Positions 52,640-61,853 are shown, counted from the stretch's first letter. The stretch is DNA of 64,000 bases from Desulfovibrio desulfuricans (GCF_004801255.1 NZ_CP036295.1:2628001-2692000), one strand, 5' to 3'. A program made the numbers and translations. Notes: generated by a model from the letters alone, not told the origin.

Positions 52640-53295
52640 ACCGGGCTCCCTGCGGCCGCCAGATAGTCCTCCGGCAGAGGCTCGCAAAGATTGCGACAGG
52701 AGGGGATCAGCCCCATTTCACACATCCGCAAAAAGATCAGCCTGCCAATCCAGGCGTCGGTTGCGGCATAGGCGATCTGACGGGGCGTCAGCTCCATGAG
52801 GCTCCAGTTGGAGCACTGCGACCCCTTGGAGATACGCCAGCCAAAAAAGTTTGCCGTCAGCGTGCGCAGGCCTTGGCTGGGCATCTTGTGCGCACGGGCC
52901 ACGCCGCCAAGATCGACCAGGCCCGCGGGTTCAAAGTCGTACAGGCGGGCAAGATCACGCATGTCGTCGCGTATGCCCACGCCAGCTTTGACCTGATCAG
53001 GATTTGCCAGAATTTCAACAAGATGCGGCCCAAATGGCAAAAATGCCAGCTGCACCAGATATACGGCACTGGCGGTAGCCAGCTGGATAAGCGCCGGAGA
53101 ATTGCGGCGTCCCTTGCGGAACGAGGGCCGCGTTTCCGTATCAAACCCGATCAGGTCAGCCGAACGCAAATCTGGCAGCGCGTTCTTCCAGTCCTCGAGA
53201 GTGCGAATGACCTGCACTGCCCCTTCGTAATGGCAAAGGGGCATGGCGTTGATTTCTTCGCAACTCAGCCGACGGCGCAATACGTCCATATCCAT
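52636..53295 (-). CDS. DEDDy 3'-5' exonuclease (RNase D-like)
   Basis: A 219-residue protein consisting of one exonuclease domain. Motif I is in LIGFDTETRPSF (D, E), motif II in GVGIRDDMRDLARL, and motif III in YAATDAWIGRLIF, with Tyr four residues before the Asp as in the DEDDy class. It lacks the HRDC domains of RNase D, so it may trim small RNAs or act on DNA. It begins 3 bases after mnmE and overlaps the CofD-like gene by 4 bases, so it is tightly embedded in this operon. Confidence 0.9.
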   Translation of the reverse strand: MDMDVLRRRLSCEEINAMPLCHYEGAVQVIRTLEDWKNALPDLRSADLIGFDTETRPSFRKGRRNSPALIQLATASAVYLVQLAFLPFGPHLVEILANPDQVKAGVGIRDDMRDLARLYDFEPAGLVDLGGVARAHKMPSQGLRTLTANFFGWRISKGSQCSNWSLMELTPRQIAYAATDAWIGRLIFLRMCEMGLIPSCRNLCEPLPEDYLAAAGSPV

Positions 53296-53298
53296 AGG

Positions 53299-54723
53299 TT
53301 ACTTACCGATGCAGAATTGGGCAAATATGCTGTTCAGCACTTCAGCCGGGCTGGAGAGCCCGGTAACTTCCCCCAGATACGCGACGGCCATGTCCAGTCT
53401 GACCGCGCAACAATCGTAAGGCTGCCCAGCGACAACATCCGCGCGCAGCCCTTCAAGTTCTTTCAATGCATTTTCGAGCGCCAGAGATTGCCGCGCGTTG
53501 GGCGCAAGGCCTTCTTCCGGCGCGCTCTCGGCACTGCCCCCAAGCAGAACCGCACGCAACGTACCCGCAAGCTCTTCAACATATGTATCGGAAAGTGCGC
53601 TTACTGCGCAACAGGTTCGCGGCCCAATCCACCGTGGGGGAAACACTTTTGGCATGCAAATGTCGCATTTGTTCCACACCACGAGCAGCGGCGTATCGCC
53701 CGCAGAATCAAGCACCTCGCGGGCTGCAGGGTCGGGGCAGGACTCTGCCGCCGCGCCCTCTTCGCCAAGTTTGGCGCCGTCGAGCACCAGCACAACAAGG
53801 TCGGCCTGCAAAAGTTTTTCGCGGCTGCGGGTTACGCCCAGTTGCTCGACCATTTCTGCGGCCTGCCGCAAACCTGCCGTATCCGTAAGGCGCACGGGCA
53901 GACCGTCGAGCACGCAGGTTTCTTCCAAAAAATCTCTGGTGGTGCCGGGAATATCCGTCACCAGCGCGCGCTCCCGCCCCAGCAGGGCGTTGAGCAGGCT
54001 GGACTTGCCCGCATTGACGGCCCCGGCCAGCACGACCAGTGCCCCCTGCTGCGCGATCTGCGCACGGCGGCTGCCCGCCAGCAGGCGGCGCACCGAATGC
54101 ATGACGCCATCAAGCACCTGACACAAAGCTTCTGGCTCCATGCCTTCCACTTCTTCTTCGGGAAAATCCACCGCAAGGCACATCTGCGCCCGCAGCATTT
54201 CAAGCTCGTCGCGTAGTTCAACGGTACGCTGACCAAGCAGCCCCTCAAGACGGTTGAGGCCGTAACGCAGGGCCTCGCGCGAGGGCGCGGCAATAAGCTC
54301 GGCCACCGCCTCAGCCTGGCTGAGATCAATGCGCCCGTTCACAAAGGCCCGCCGCGAAAACTCGCCCCGTTCCGCCTGACGCGCCCCATAGCGCAGCGCG
54401 CTCTCAAGCACGGCCTGCACCAGATACGCGCCCCCGTGGCTGTGTATCTCGGCCACATCCTCGCCGGTAAAGGTTCGCGGCCCAGGCATAAAAACGGCCA
54501 AAGCGTCGTCCAGGGCTTCGCCGTTCCAGTCGATGACGCGGCCCCGGTGCAGATGCCAGGGAATAAAATTTTCCACCTGCGCGGACAGGGGTAGAAACAT
54601 GCGGGCCAGAACTTCCTTGGCGCGTGGGCCGGAGAGCCTCACAATGCCGATGCCCCCCGAGCCGGGCGGGGTGGCAATGGCGGCAATGGTGTCGCCGCGT
54701 TCTGTCTGCACTGCTGTTTCCAT
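53299..54723 (-). CDS. mnmE: tRNA uridine-5-carboxymethylaminomethyl(34) synthesis GTPase
   Basis: A 474-residue GTPase that works with MnmG on wobble uridine 34. It has an N-terminal folate-binding domain (DTIAAIATPPGSGGIGIVRL), a helical domain interrupted by the G domain with GAVNAGKSSLLNALLG, DIPGTTRD and NKCD, and the C-terminal catalytic-type end FCIGK with its conserved cysteine. Length is normal. It follows jag in the common rpmH-rnpA-yidD-yidC-jag-mnmE order, though a terminator stands between jag and it. Confidence 0.97.
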   Translation of the reverse strand: METAVQTERGDTIAAIATPPGSGGIGIVRLSGPRAKEVLARMFLPLSAQVENFIPWHLHRGRVIDWNGEALDDALAVFMPGPRTFTGEDVAEIHSHGGAYLVQAVLESALRYGARQAERGEFSRRAFVNGRIDLSQAEAVAELIAAPSREALRYGLNRLEGLLGQRTVELRDELEMLRAQMCLAVDFPEEEVEGMEPEALCQVLDGVMHSVRRLLAGSRRAQIAQQGALVVLAGAVNAGKSSLLNALLGRERALVTDIPGTTRDFLEETCVLDGLPVRLTDTAGLRQAAEMVEQLGVTRSREKLLQADLVVLVLDGAKLGEEGAAAESCPDPAAREVLDSAGDTPLLVVWNKCDICMPKVFPPRWIGPRTCCAVSALSDTYVEELAGTLRAVLLGGSAESAPEEGLAPNARQSLALENALKELEGLRADVVAGQPYDCCAVRLDMAVAYLGEVTGLSSPAEVLNSIFAQFCIGK

Positions 54724-54810
54724 ATCTGCCCTTTACTCTTGCGCGTAACGCCGTTTTTTGCATCTGTCCGGCGTCCAACCCCGGCCATACCGTGCGGCGT
54801 GCGGAACTTT

Positions 54811-54862
54811 AAAAAAGCGTTGCCGGAGACTTTGCCCTGCTGGGCCGTTTCTCCGGCAACGC
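54811..54862 (-). terminator. Strong terminator between jag and mnmE
   Basis: GCGTTGCCGGAGA (54817-54829) and TCTCCGGCAACGC (54850-54862) are perfectly complementary, with a 20-base loop. On the minus strand six T follow. It lies 70 bases after the jag stop. Confidence 0.8.
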
Positions 54863-54932
54863 TACAAGCTTTCAGACAACGATGGCCCAGCTTGCAATCA
54901 GCGCTTACGCGCATGTGCCGTACGGCCTCAAA

Positions 54933-56342
54933 CTAGGGGCGGTCTCCCTTTTTACGCATGATCACCACACGCTTCATGGGGCCGTCGCCGGTGCTGCGGG
55001 TCTGCACGTCAGCCGCTTCCTGCAGGCAGACATGCACAATGCGACGGTGATACGACGAAAGCGGACGCGTGGAATATGAACGGCCGCTTTGGCGAACCTT
55101 ATCCGCCAGGGCCAGGGCCATTTCGCGCAGTTTTTCGTCCTGACGGCGGCGGTATTCGCCAGCGTCCAGCTGCACGCGCACGGCGGCGTTCATGCCGCGC
55201 GAAACAATGCGCGAAATCATATACTGCAGAGCGGCCAGGGTCTGTCCCTCGCGCCCGATCAGCAGCCCTGAATCCTCGTCGCACTCAATACCCACGTACA
55301 CCCTGCCGCCGCCGATTTTAACGGCAATGCCCACCTCGTCGCCGGTAATGGGGCGAATGAGCTTGCGGACGGTTTCGTCCACCAGGGCCTCAAGCTTGGG
55401 TGCATCGAGTTGCTCAAGCGGCGTTACGGGCAGGCCCTCGCCAGCGGCGTCAAAGTCGTCTTCAAGTCCCTCCGCAGGGGCCTCGACGCGAGGGGCGCGC
55501 TCTGGCCGCCCGCCGTCGCGGTGCGGCGCCCGGACTTCGCCCTTGCCGTTGCCCCGGCCATCCTGACGGACATCGTTGCGGCGGCCCCGTGGCTCACGCC
55601 CGTTGGCTTCCGCAGCATTGACTGTTTCGACGGTTTCGTCGCCGTCGGCATTTTTGGCGGCACGGTCGCGCCCGCGATCATTTTTGCCATTACGGTTTGA
55701 CGGCCGGTTGCTGTTTCTGTCGGGCTTGCCATTGCGTTCGCGACGGTCAAAGGGCTTTTCTGCCGGTTTTTCTATCACGTTGCCGTTACAGGCCGCATCC
55801 AGCGCGTCTTCACTTTCATAAGCGTCGAGCGGCTGTGGTTTGTTGCGGTTGCGCCCACGGTTGCGCCGGTCGTCCTGCTGTCCGCGCGGCACGCGGGACT
55901 CTTGCAGACGCGGTGTCTCGCGGGTTTCGTCCCGCCCCATGTCGTTCTGGGCTTCAGACGCCTTGGGTGCGGCATCGGCACCGGCATCATTGCTGGCCTC
56001 AGCCTCTGCTACGGGCGTCGGCGCTGGTTTTGCGTTGCCGGTCTTGCGCGGTTCGACCGCTGCAGCCGTCTGCTCGCCGGTAACGGCAGCGGCCTCGGGC
56101 GGCGTTGGGGGCAAAGAGCCCTCGCCGCCTTTTCTGCCCAGGATGCTGTCCACCGTTTCGCGCAACTGCACGCGGCGGGCGCGCACCTTGGCCTTGCGCG
56201 CTCCCACTATGCCGAAAATGCCAGACTTTGCGTCCTCCACAATTTCGATTTCAAGCTTTTCCCGCGCGGTATTAAAATAGCCGCAGGCTTCCTCAATGGC
56301 GCCGTCAAGATCCTTGCCCTGGAATTCTTTAAATCCTTCCAT
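54933..56342 (-). CDS. jag: Jag/KhpB-type RNA-binding protein with long disordered linker
   Basis: A 469-residue protein. The N-terminal Jag-N domain (MEGFKEFQGKDLDGAIEEAC) is followed by about 230 residues of charged, Arg/Asn/Asp-rich low-complexity sequence with many RNGR- and NRN-type patches. The C-terminal KH domain (VGIECDEDSGLLIGREGQTL) and R3H domain (RPLSSYHRRIVH) bind RNA. Typical Jag proteins are 200-350 residues, so the linker is unusually long. ATG at 56342 follows AAGGGG; a GTG seven codons earlier is less likely. It follows yidC by 40 bases. Confidence 0.94.
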   Translation of the reverse strand: MEGFKEFQGKDLDGAIEEACGYFNTAREKLEIEIVEDAKSGIFGIVGARKAKVRARRVQLRETVDSILGRKGGEGSLPPTPPEAAAVTGEQTAAAVEPRKTGNAKPAPTPVAEAEASNDAGADAAPKASEAQNDMGRDETRETPRLQESRVPRGQQDDRRNRGRNRNKPQPLDAYESEDALDAACNGNVIEKPAEKPFDRRERNGKPDRNSNRPSNRNGKNDRGRDRAAKNADGDETVETVNAAEANGREPRGRRNDVRQDGRGNGKGEVRAPHRDGGRPERAPRVEAPAEGLEDDFDAAGEGLPVTPLEQLDAPKLEALVDETVRKLIRPITGDEVGIAVKIGGGRVYVGIECDEDSGLLIGREGQTLAALQYMISRIVSRGMNAAVRVQLDAGEYRRRQDEKLREMALALADKVRQSGRSYSTRPLSSYHRRIVHVCLQEAADVQTRSTGDGPMKRVVIMRKKGDRP

Positions 56343-56382
56343 ACGAACCCCTTGCTGTGTCACGCGAACCCGCCGGGGCGGC

Positions 56383-58032
56383 CTATTTCGCTGCGGCTGT
56401 AGAGAACTTCTTGGCCATCATCCTCTGCTGCGCAATGGACAGGATGTTGTTGACCAGCCAGTACACCACCAAACCAGAGGGGAAGCTCAGGAACATGGCC
56501 GTGAAGATCAACGGCAAGAACATCATGACCTTCTGCTGGGTGGGGTCTGTGGCCGGGGGGCTCATCTTTTGCTGAATAAACATGGTCAGGCCCATAACGA
56601 TGGGCGTGATGTAGAAGGGATCCTTGGCCGAAAGGTCTGCCAGCCAGATGATGTCCGTGCCTGGCAAATAGGAAATAAAGGGGGCGTGACGCAGCTCGAT
56701 GGACGTGAGCAGCGCCTGGTACAGACCAAAAAACACGGGCATCTGAATAAGGATGGGTACGCAGCCGCTGGCCGGGTTGACCCCGTAGGTCTTGTAGAGC
56801 GCCATGACTTCCTTGTTCATGAGCTCCTTGTCATCCTTGTACTTCTCGCGAAGAACCGTCATGTGCGGCTGCAGTTTTTTCATCTTTTCCATGGAGGCGT
56901 AGCTCTTGGCCGTAAGCGGCCAGAACAGCGCCTTGATGAGAACCGTCAGCAGGATGATGGCGACGCCCCAGTTGTTCACGTATTGCTGGAAAAATTCAAG
57001 CAGCCATAGCAGGCCCTTGGCAATCACATGAAACATGCCGAGATCGATGCTCTTGGCCAACTGGTCGGAAACAGCGGCAAGCCTTTCGCGCTCCTTGGGT
57101 CCGAGCCAGTACGAAACGGTCAGCTCGCGCTCCTGCCCGGGGCCGAGCATCACTTCCGGCTCTTCCACTGCGGCGCGAAACACGTTCTGTTGCATGCGGC
57201 CCTTGACGGTCACGTTGCTTGTATCACCGGGAAGCACCGCCGCCAGAAAATAGGTGCTCATGGTGCCCGCCCAGTAAATCTTGCCGGAAACCTGCGCCCC
57301 CGTTGTCTCAAGAGTTTTGGACGAAGATTCTTCGCTGAGGCTGCCGTCGTTATCCCAGGCGAGGCGCATGGCGTCGTAGCGGCCGCCGGCGGCGTTGCTG
57401 GCGTCGGCAGCCACAGTGTAGCTCACGCGTACGCTGCGGGCCTGATCGGTGGTGTTCACCACGCGGATTTTTTCGCGGATAAGATAGCTGTCGGCGCTAA
57501 AGGTCATTTCGCGCACGACGCGCAGGTTGTCCACTTCGCCGTTAAAGCGCAGCACAGCCTGCTGGCCTGCAGCAATGTTCAGACCGTTTTCGGCATTTTC
57601 CACAGACCACTGACCGGTGCTCCACGAGGGCTGGCTGTTGATCACCAGGCCCAGCGGGGCCACTGTGGCGGTCTGGGGATCCACAAGATTGACCAGAGGA
57701 GAATCGGCATCAAGGCCGGTCTGGTACTGCTTGAGCTTAAAGGAGCGCAGCGCACCGCCACCCGTGTGAAAAACCGCTTCATAAAGCGGAGAATTGACCG
57801 TCAGATCGCGGCCAGAGGCAGGCGTAAACACAGGCAGGGCCTGTTGCACCGCAGTAGCGGCCTGTTGCTGCGCCTGCTGTTGCTGGACGGCCTGCTGGGC
57901 CTGCTGTTGTTGCGCAACAACGGCCGGGTCGGGCTTGCGGACCCAGCCCATATGTTCGGACAGGTAACTCCAGCCCACAATAACGACGAGGCACAAAAGG
58001 ATGGCGATGATCAGATTTTTTCCGTCTTGCAT
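56383..58032 (-). CDS. yidC: Membrane protein insertase YidC
   Basis: A 549-residue inner-membrane protein that inserts and folds membrane proteins with or without SecYEG. It has an N-terminal signal-anchor helix (NLIIAILLCLVVIVGWSYL), a large periplasmic domain with a Gln-rich stretch near residues 40-65, and a C-terminal five-helix core starting GLLWLLEFFQQYVNNWG. The core includes KMKKLQPHMTVLREKYKDD and PVFFGLYQAL. I prefer ATG at 58032 (MQDGKN) for family agreement and AGGAG upstream; GTG at 58044, overlapping yidD by 4 bases, is the alternative. Confidence 0.97.
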   Translation of the reverse strand: MQDGKNLIIAILLCLVVIVGWSYLSEHMGWVRKPDPAVVAQQQQAQQAVQQQQAQQQAATAVQQALPVFTPASGRDLTVNSPLYEAVFHTGGGALRSFKLKQYQTGLDADSPLVNLVDPQTATVAPLGLVINSQPSWSTGQWSVENAENGLNIAAGQQAVLRFNGEVDNLRVVREMTFSADSYLIREKIRVVNTTDQARSVRVSYTVAADASNAAGGRYDAMRLAWDNDGSLSEESSSKTLETTGAQVSGKIYWAGTMSTYFLAAVLPGDTSNVTVKGRMQQNVFRAAVEEPEVMLGPGQERELTVSYWLGPKERERLAAVSDQLAKSIDLGMFHVIAKGLLWLLEFFQQYVNNWGVAIILLTVLIKALFWPLTAKSYASMEKMKKLQPHMTVLREKYKDDKELMNKEVMALYKTYGVNPASGCVPILIQMPVFFGLYQALLTSIELRHAPFISYLPGTDIIWLADLSAKDPFYITPIVMGLTMFIQQKMSPPATDPTQQKVMMFLPLIFTAMFLSFPSGLVVYWLVNNILSIAQQRMMAKKFSTAAAK

Positions 58033-58040
58033 GAGGGCGT

Positions 58041-58304
58041 TCACTCCTGGGACAGTGGCGGGACGTCACGAGGACGCCTTGGTGGTGGAACAGGGTCGTA
58101 GCCTGAGCCGCCCCACGGGTGGCATCTGGCAAGACGCTTGAGCGCAAGCCAGCCCCCCCGGAAAATGCCGTGGGTCATGATGGCCTCTGCGGCATAGGCG
58201 GAACAGGTGGGATAAAACCGACAGGCGGGGGGAAGCACTGGCGAGATGCAAAGCTGGTATACGCGTATAGGTAATATGCACAGGTTACGCAGCAAATGAC
58301 TCAT
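58041..58304 (-). CDS. yidD: Membrane protein insertion efficiency factor YidD
   Basis: An 87-residue protein with the family's amphipathic start ([20 protein letters not shown]) and signature [19 protein letters not shown], then [20 protein letters not shown]. It helps YidC-dependent insertion at the inner membrane. It overlaps rnpA by 4 bases (ATGA) and lies just before yidC. Confidence 0.96.
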   Translation of the reverse strand: MSHLLRNLCILPIRVYQLCISPVLPPACRFYPTCSAYAAEAIMTHGIFRGGWLALKRLARCHPWGGSGYDPVPPPRRPRDVPPLSQE

Positions 58305-58705
58305 GGCAGCCCATCCAATGCCGGGCGGCCCGGCTCGCGCCGAACCATGCGCCGCATCAGCGGCAAAAGCTCGGCGGCCACGCTGGCCAAATCCAGCGCA
58401 GCCTCTCCGGCATGTTTTTTGGCAACGGTAACGATGTCGGCTTTATTGGGCAAATCGTCGCGATGCAAACGATAAAACTCCCGCAAAAGCCTTTTGACGC
58501 GATTTCGCACAACAGCATTGCCAACCTTGCGGGAAACAGCCATGCCAGTGCGCGTAGCTAGACCGGGACAATTGCCCGACAGCACAAATACAAGAAAATG
58601 CTCGGTGTGCAGACGCCTGCCCCGCTCATAGCACGCTACGAATTCCGCCCTGCGACGTATCCGCAAATGCTGCGGCAGACCATTCTGATGCATGGGAATA
58701 CCCAT
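58301..58705 (-). CDS. rnpA: Ribonuclease P protein component
   Basis: A 134-residue basic protein that assists RNase P RNA in 5' maturation of tRNA. The signature [21 protein letters not shown] is present (quoted in part: [17 protein letters not shown]) along with [20 protein letters not shown]. Start at 58705 or the ATG four codons later (58693); neither has a strong ribosome site, and it lies 24 bases after rpmH. Confidence 0.95.
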   Translation of the reverse strand: MGIPMHQNGLPQHLRIRRRAEFVACYERGRRLHTEHFLVFVLSGNCPGLATRTGMAVSRKVGNAVVRNRVKRLLREFYRLHRDDLPNKADIVTVAKKHAGEAALDLASVAAELLPLMRRMVRREPGRPALDGLP

Positions 58706-58729
58706 GTCGAACGGGGCAAGCCCGCCCCG

Positions 58730-58864
58730 CTAGGCGCTCAGAACCTTACGGCCCTTGGCGCGGCGGCGACGAATAATCGCGCGCCCGCTGGGGGTGGCCA
58801 TGCGGGTGCGGAACCCATGGGTGCGGGCCCTTCTGATTTTGCTCGGCTGGTATGTTCTTTTCAT
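58730..58864 (-). CDS. rpmH: 50S ribosomal protein L34
   Basis: A 44-residue very basic protein: [20 protein letters not shown] at the N-terminus and [13 protein letters not shown] at the end, an exact fit to L34. AAGGAG lies before the ATG. It is first in the rpmH-rnpA-yidD-yidC-jag run. GGGGC and GCCCC just after its stop form a short hairpin in the gap to rnpA. Confidence 0.98.
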   Translation of the reverse strand: MKRTYQPSKIRRARTHGFRTRMATPSGRAIIRRRRAKGRKVLSA

Positions 58865-59397
58865 TGCAGACTCCTTAAAAAATTTCCGGCAGGGCCTTGG
58901 GCCGACCACCGGAGCGATGCGGCACGCCGGGCCTGAGCGGTTTTGGGGCTACCCCCCGGCTTTTAAGCGCGGAAGGGCGGCATTGCCCTGGCGTTAAAAT
59001 ATATGGAACAAGCTACATACACGCCAGCAAGCGCTCCGTCAAGCGCCAGATGCCCCAAACAACGCGCGACTATCATGCACGTGCAGCCGCAAGGGCGCAA
59101 GGGCAAAGATGCCCTGCCTGAATAAATCCATCGCTGATGATTGCAGCCCGGCCTGACTGCCAGCTATTGCCCCGCACCGCCACCGCAGAGGGCGGCAGTG
59201 CTCGGCATGCAAAAGGGAGCACACGGCCTATCCAAGCTGCAATACTCCCAATCATGCCCCCCAGCAATAGGGCGGAACCTTACGGCAAACGGTGTGCACG
59301 GTCGGCCGCGCTATTCACACGCGGCACATACGCGCTGACCGCGCCTTTTTACAAGCCAAACGGATCGGCGCAAGGCAACAAACAGCGCGAAACCCGC
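58865..59397. other. Upstream region of rpmH, no gene seen
   Basis: A 533-base gap between rpmH and an exported-protein gene, both on the minus strand. It holds the rpmH promoter and leader. In many bacteria dnaA and the replication origin lie beside rpmH; I found no TTATCCACA-type DnaA boxes and no dnaA here. Open frames on the plus strand have no ribosome sites. Confidence 0.5.
59014..59042 (-). promoter_or_regulatory. Sigma-70-type promoter for the rpmH operon
   Basis: On the minus strand TTGACG (59037-59042) and TATGTA (59014-59019) are separated by 17 bases. It lies 150 bases upstream of rpmH and is the best promoter candidate in the gap. Confidence 0.6.
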
Positions 59398-60000
59398 TCA
59401 GGGCCGGGCGTTGGCGCGGGGCAACAAATCGTCGGCTGAAAAGCCCGGTGCAGGTGCTGCGCCTGTGGATGCGCCAGCCCCTCCGCCCGTCACCCCGCCC
59501 ACCGGCGAAGCCGCTGCGGACGAATAAGGGACGTCGGCTCCTGCGCCAGCCGGGGCAGAGCCAGCACTGCCCGGTGCTCCCAGAGGCGGTATGGCGCTGC
59601 TCTGGCTTGCCGGAGCCTGCAGTGAAGTTTTGCCGACGCCCTTGGGCACTGCCGCCGGGGCGGCCTTGGGGGCGGCCTTGCTTACCTTGACCTTGCGGCT
59701 GGCGTGCCGCACGGGCTTCTTTTTGTCAGCAGGGGGCGTCATGGCCAGTTCGGGCACTGCCGCAGGATCCTCAAACCGCGCCCCTTCAAGGGCGATCTGC
59801 CGAGGCGCGACCAGAGTATTCCAGTACAGACGGCCGCCCCCGCTGTGCAGCCACACGTCGTTGATATTTGTAGCTCCAGAGGGCGTGCGCGCAGGAACCT
59901 GCGGCGGCAGGGGCTGCACATCAACAGCGGCAGCCTCCGAAACAGGGCAGACAAAAAACGCCAAAAAGGCCAGCAATGGCAGCATAACTGATTTGCGCAT
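59398..60000 (-). CDS. Exported Pro/Ala/Gly-rich hypothetical protein
   Basis: A 200-residue protein with a signal peptide (MRKSVMLPLLAFLAFFVCPV, cleavage near SEAAA). An ordered region follows (about 35-85), containing NINDVWLHSGGGRLYWNTLV, then a lysine/alanine-rich stretch (RHASRKVKVSKAAPKAAPAA) and a Gly/Ala/Pro-rich tail. GAGGTGAG precedes the ATG at 60000. No known domain is recognised. It is likely periplasmic or envelope-bound. Its low-complexity style recalls the exported protein at 19007-20116, but the ordered parts differ. Confidence 0.7.
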   Translation of the reverse strand: MRKSVMLPLLAFLAFFVCPVSEAAAVDVQPLPPQVPARTPSGATNINDVWLHSGGGRLYWNTLVAPRQIALEGARFEDPAAVPELAMTPPADKKKPVRHASRKVKVSKAAPKAAPAAVPKGVGKTSLQAPASQSSAIPPLGAPGSAGSAPAGAGADVPYSSAAASPVGGVTGGGAGASTGAAPAPGFSADDLLPRANARP

Positions 60001-60288
60001 GGAACTCACCTCTACAGCCCTTATCGGCAGGCGCAGCCGCAAACTTTAGCCCTGCCGCTGGGGCGTCGATCTCTTTTGTCGGCACGCCGGGCACAATGAA
60101 ACTGCCGCGCCGCAGGGCCGCAATCCATTTTCCGGAGAAGCGTCACGCCGGAGGATGTACGCGCATTGACAGGCAGCTTTTGCTTGGGCACATTCGCACC
60201 AAGACAATCATCAGCAATGCGCCGCAGTTCGCCGCAGGCAATGCGGGGCGATTCGGGTTTACCGTTCAGGCAACAATCAGGAGCCAGC

Positions 60289-60852
60289 ATGTCCACCAAG
60301 CCAAATCTCACCGCCGCGCCGTCCGCGCCAGCCCCCTGCATCACCCTTATTGGCATGGCCGGAGCGGGCAAATCCACGGTAGGTTCAGCCCTGGCCCAAG
60401 AGCTGGGCTGGGCTCTGGTTGACAGCGACCACCTTATTGAAGCCGCCTATGGCGCACGCCTGCAGGATATTACCGACACCCTGGGCAAGTCGGCCTTTCT
60501 GGATACCGAGGCAAAGGTGATCAGCGCCATCAAGGCCAACCGTACGGTTATCGCCACCGGCGGCAGCGTTGTTTACCGCGATGTCGCCATGAAGCACCTG
60601 GCCGCCCTGGGGCCAATTGTCTTTATTGACGTGCCCTTTCGCCTTATTGAAGAGCGCGTCGCCCGTAACCCCGAGCGCGGCATTGCCATGAACCCAGGTG
60701 AAAAACTTGAAGATATTTTTAATGAGCGCCAGTCCCTGTATACGCGCTACGCAACACTGCGCTGCCGGGCCGAGGGCAAAAACCCGACCCAGTGCGCACA
60801 CTGGATACACACCCACCTGCCCCCGGATGTGCTGCAAGGCGACGGCGCGTAG
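60289..60852 (+). CDS. Shikimate-kinase-fold small-molecule kinase
   Basis: A 187-residue P-loop kinase. Walker A GMAGAGKSTVG lies near residues 22-32, followed by DSDHLIEAAYG (substrate acid pair), FLDTEAKVI and TGGSVVYRD with the GG of the substrate-binding loop. This is the AroK/AroL pattern, but the lid region is altered (RNPERGIAMN). As I recall, related proteins in Desulfovibrio have been annotated as either shikimate kinase or homoserine kinase, so I give no symbol. AGGAG precedes the ATG at 60289. It stands alone on the plus strand. Confidence 0.82.
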   Translation: MSTKPNLTAAPSAPAPCITLIGMAGAGKSTVGSALAQELGWALVDSDHLIEAAYGARLQDITDTLGKSAFLDTEAKVISAIKANRTVIATGGSVVYRDVAMKHLAALGPIVFIDVPFRLIEERVARNPERGIAMNPGEKLEDIFNERQSLYTRYATLRCRAEGKNPTQCAHWIHTHLPPDVLQGDGA

Positions 60853-61219
60853 CCCCCGACATGCAGCGCACAGGAGCCTGCTGTACCGCATGGCGGAGCA
60901 TTTCCGCCAGACTCACAGGCTCCCTGACAATGTGCCTGCCTTGAGACAGCTGGCAGACATCGCCAGGGTTGCCAAACGTCGACCAACACCAAAGCCAGCA
61001 ATACAAACGCGGCCTGAGCCTCAACGCCCCCTGCGGCCTGACCCGCAGGCCGCCTCCGCTTGTTCCCAAGCATCCGCAGCCGTTTTGCCCGGCAGCAAAA
61101 AATAAAGCGGGGCCGAAGCCCCGCCAAAATTTCAGTACGCGTCACTTGCCGCGCAAAGGACATCCGCTCCGGCAGAACGCAGCAATGCGGCGTGCGGCCA
61201 GAGCGGCGTCACAACAATA
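60853..61219. other. Gap between convergent genes
   Basis: A 367-base stretch with no supported gene. GCGGCCTG (61033-61040) and CAGGCCGC (61046-61053) form a plus-strand hairpin without a T-run that could end the kinase transcript. A minus-strand terminator lies at 61096-61124. Confidence 0.45.
61096..61124 (-). terminator. Intrinsic terminator after the lipoprotein gene
   Basis: GCGGGGC (61107-61113) and GCCCCGC (61118-61124) flank CGAA, a stable tetraloop. On the minus strand TTTATTTTTT follows. Confidence 0.7.
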
Positions 61220-61804
61220 CTAGTACTGCCAGGTCGAACCGTCGTAACGAATAAGTTCGTTAAGGTTACGCGCTTTGACCTGCTGGCACGAAGCGGTGGT
61301 GATGGCTTCCTGCTTGGTTTTGCCGCGGCACTCCATTATCTTTTCCTGATAACGGACATACCCCACGTACTGACCAGTGGCGCCGGGGTGCAGTTCGGTG
61401 GTCACATTGGATGCGTCGACGTCGACGTAGCTTGCAACGTAGTCTTTGCCGTCCTGGCGCACTTCCTTGGCGGACTTGGAAGGCATCACCGTGCGAGCAG
61501 CCTGGGCGGCAAGCCTGTTGCCCACCATGGTGAGCTCGGCCGCGATCTGGGCTTCAGTCTTCACGACCTTTTTGGAAGCGACAGGTTTGGCTTCAGCCTG
61601 CTTTTCGGCCTTGGTCTTGGCCTTGGTCTTGCCCTTGCCCTTGACGTCCTTGGCAGGAACTTCAGGAGCCGGAGCCGGTTCGGGGGCAGCAACCTGTTCC
61701 TGCGGCTGGGCGGGCTTTGCTTCTTCAGAAGAAGAGCCGCCGAACCAGGCGCAACCGCCGGAGGCCAAACCCATAGTGAGAATAAGTGCCAAAATCTTAC
61801 GCAT
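61220..61804 (-). CDS. Lipoprotein with lysine/alanine-rich linker
   Basis: A 194-residue protein with a type II signal peptide and lipobox ASGGC at about residues 14-18. A Pro/Ala/Glu- then Lys-rich linker (about 30-80; KGKGKTKAKTKAEKQAEAK) joins it to a C-terminal domain of about 110 residues with no recognised family. That domain contains DYVASYVDVDASNVTTELHP, VRYQEKIMECRGKTKQEAI and two cysteines. It may be attached to the outer membrane, with the basic linker crossing peptidoglycan. It lies downstream of a VWA-OmpA gene on the same strand, with a terminator between. Confidence 0.72.
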   Translation of the reverse strand: MRKILALILTMGLASGGCAWFGGSSSEEAKPAQPQEQVAAPEPAPAPEVPAKDVKGKGKTKAKTKAEKQAEAKPVASKKVVKTEAQIAAELTMVGNRLAAQAARTVMPSKSAKEVRQDGKDYVASYVDVDASNVTTELHPGATGQYVGYVRYQEKIMECRGKTKQEAITTASCQQVKARNLNELIRYDGSTWQY

Positions 61805-61820
61805 GTGCGATGCACCTCAT

Positions 61821-61853
61821 AAAAAGCCGGGCGGCATAGACCACCCGGCTTTT
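61821..61853 (-). terminator. Intrinsic terminator after the VWA-OmpA gene
   Basis: AAAAGCCGGGCGG (61822-61834) and CCACCCGGCTTTT (61841-61853) pair with one G-U pair. On the minus strand the stem ends in a run of T. It also lies in the leader of the next lipoprotein gene. Confidence 0.7.

Noticed and set aside
58865-59397. Replication origin beside rpmH
   Set aside because: No DnaA boxes, AT-rich unwinding repeat or dnaA gene is visible.
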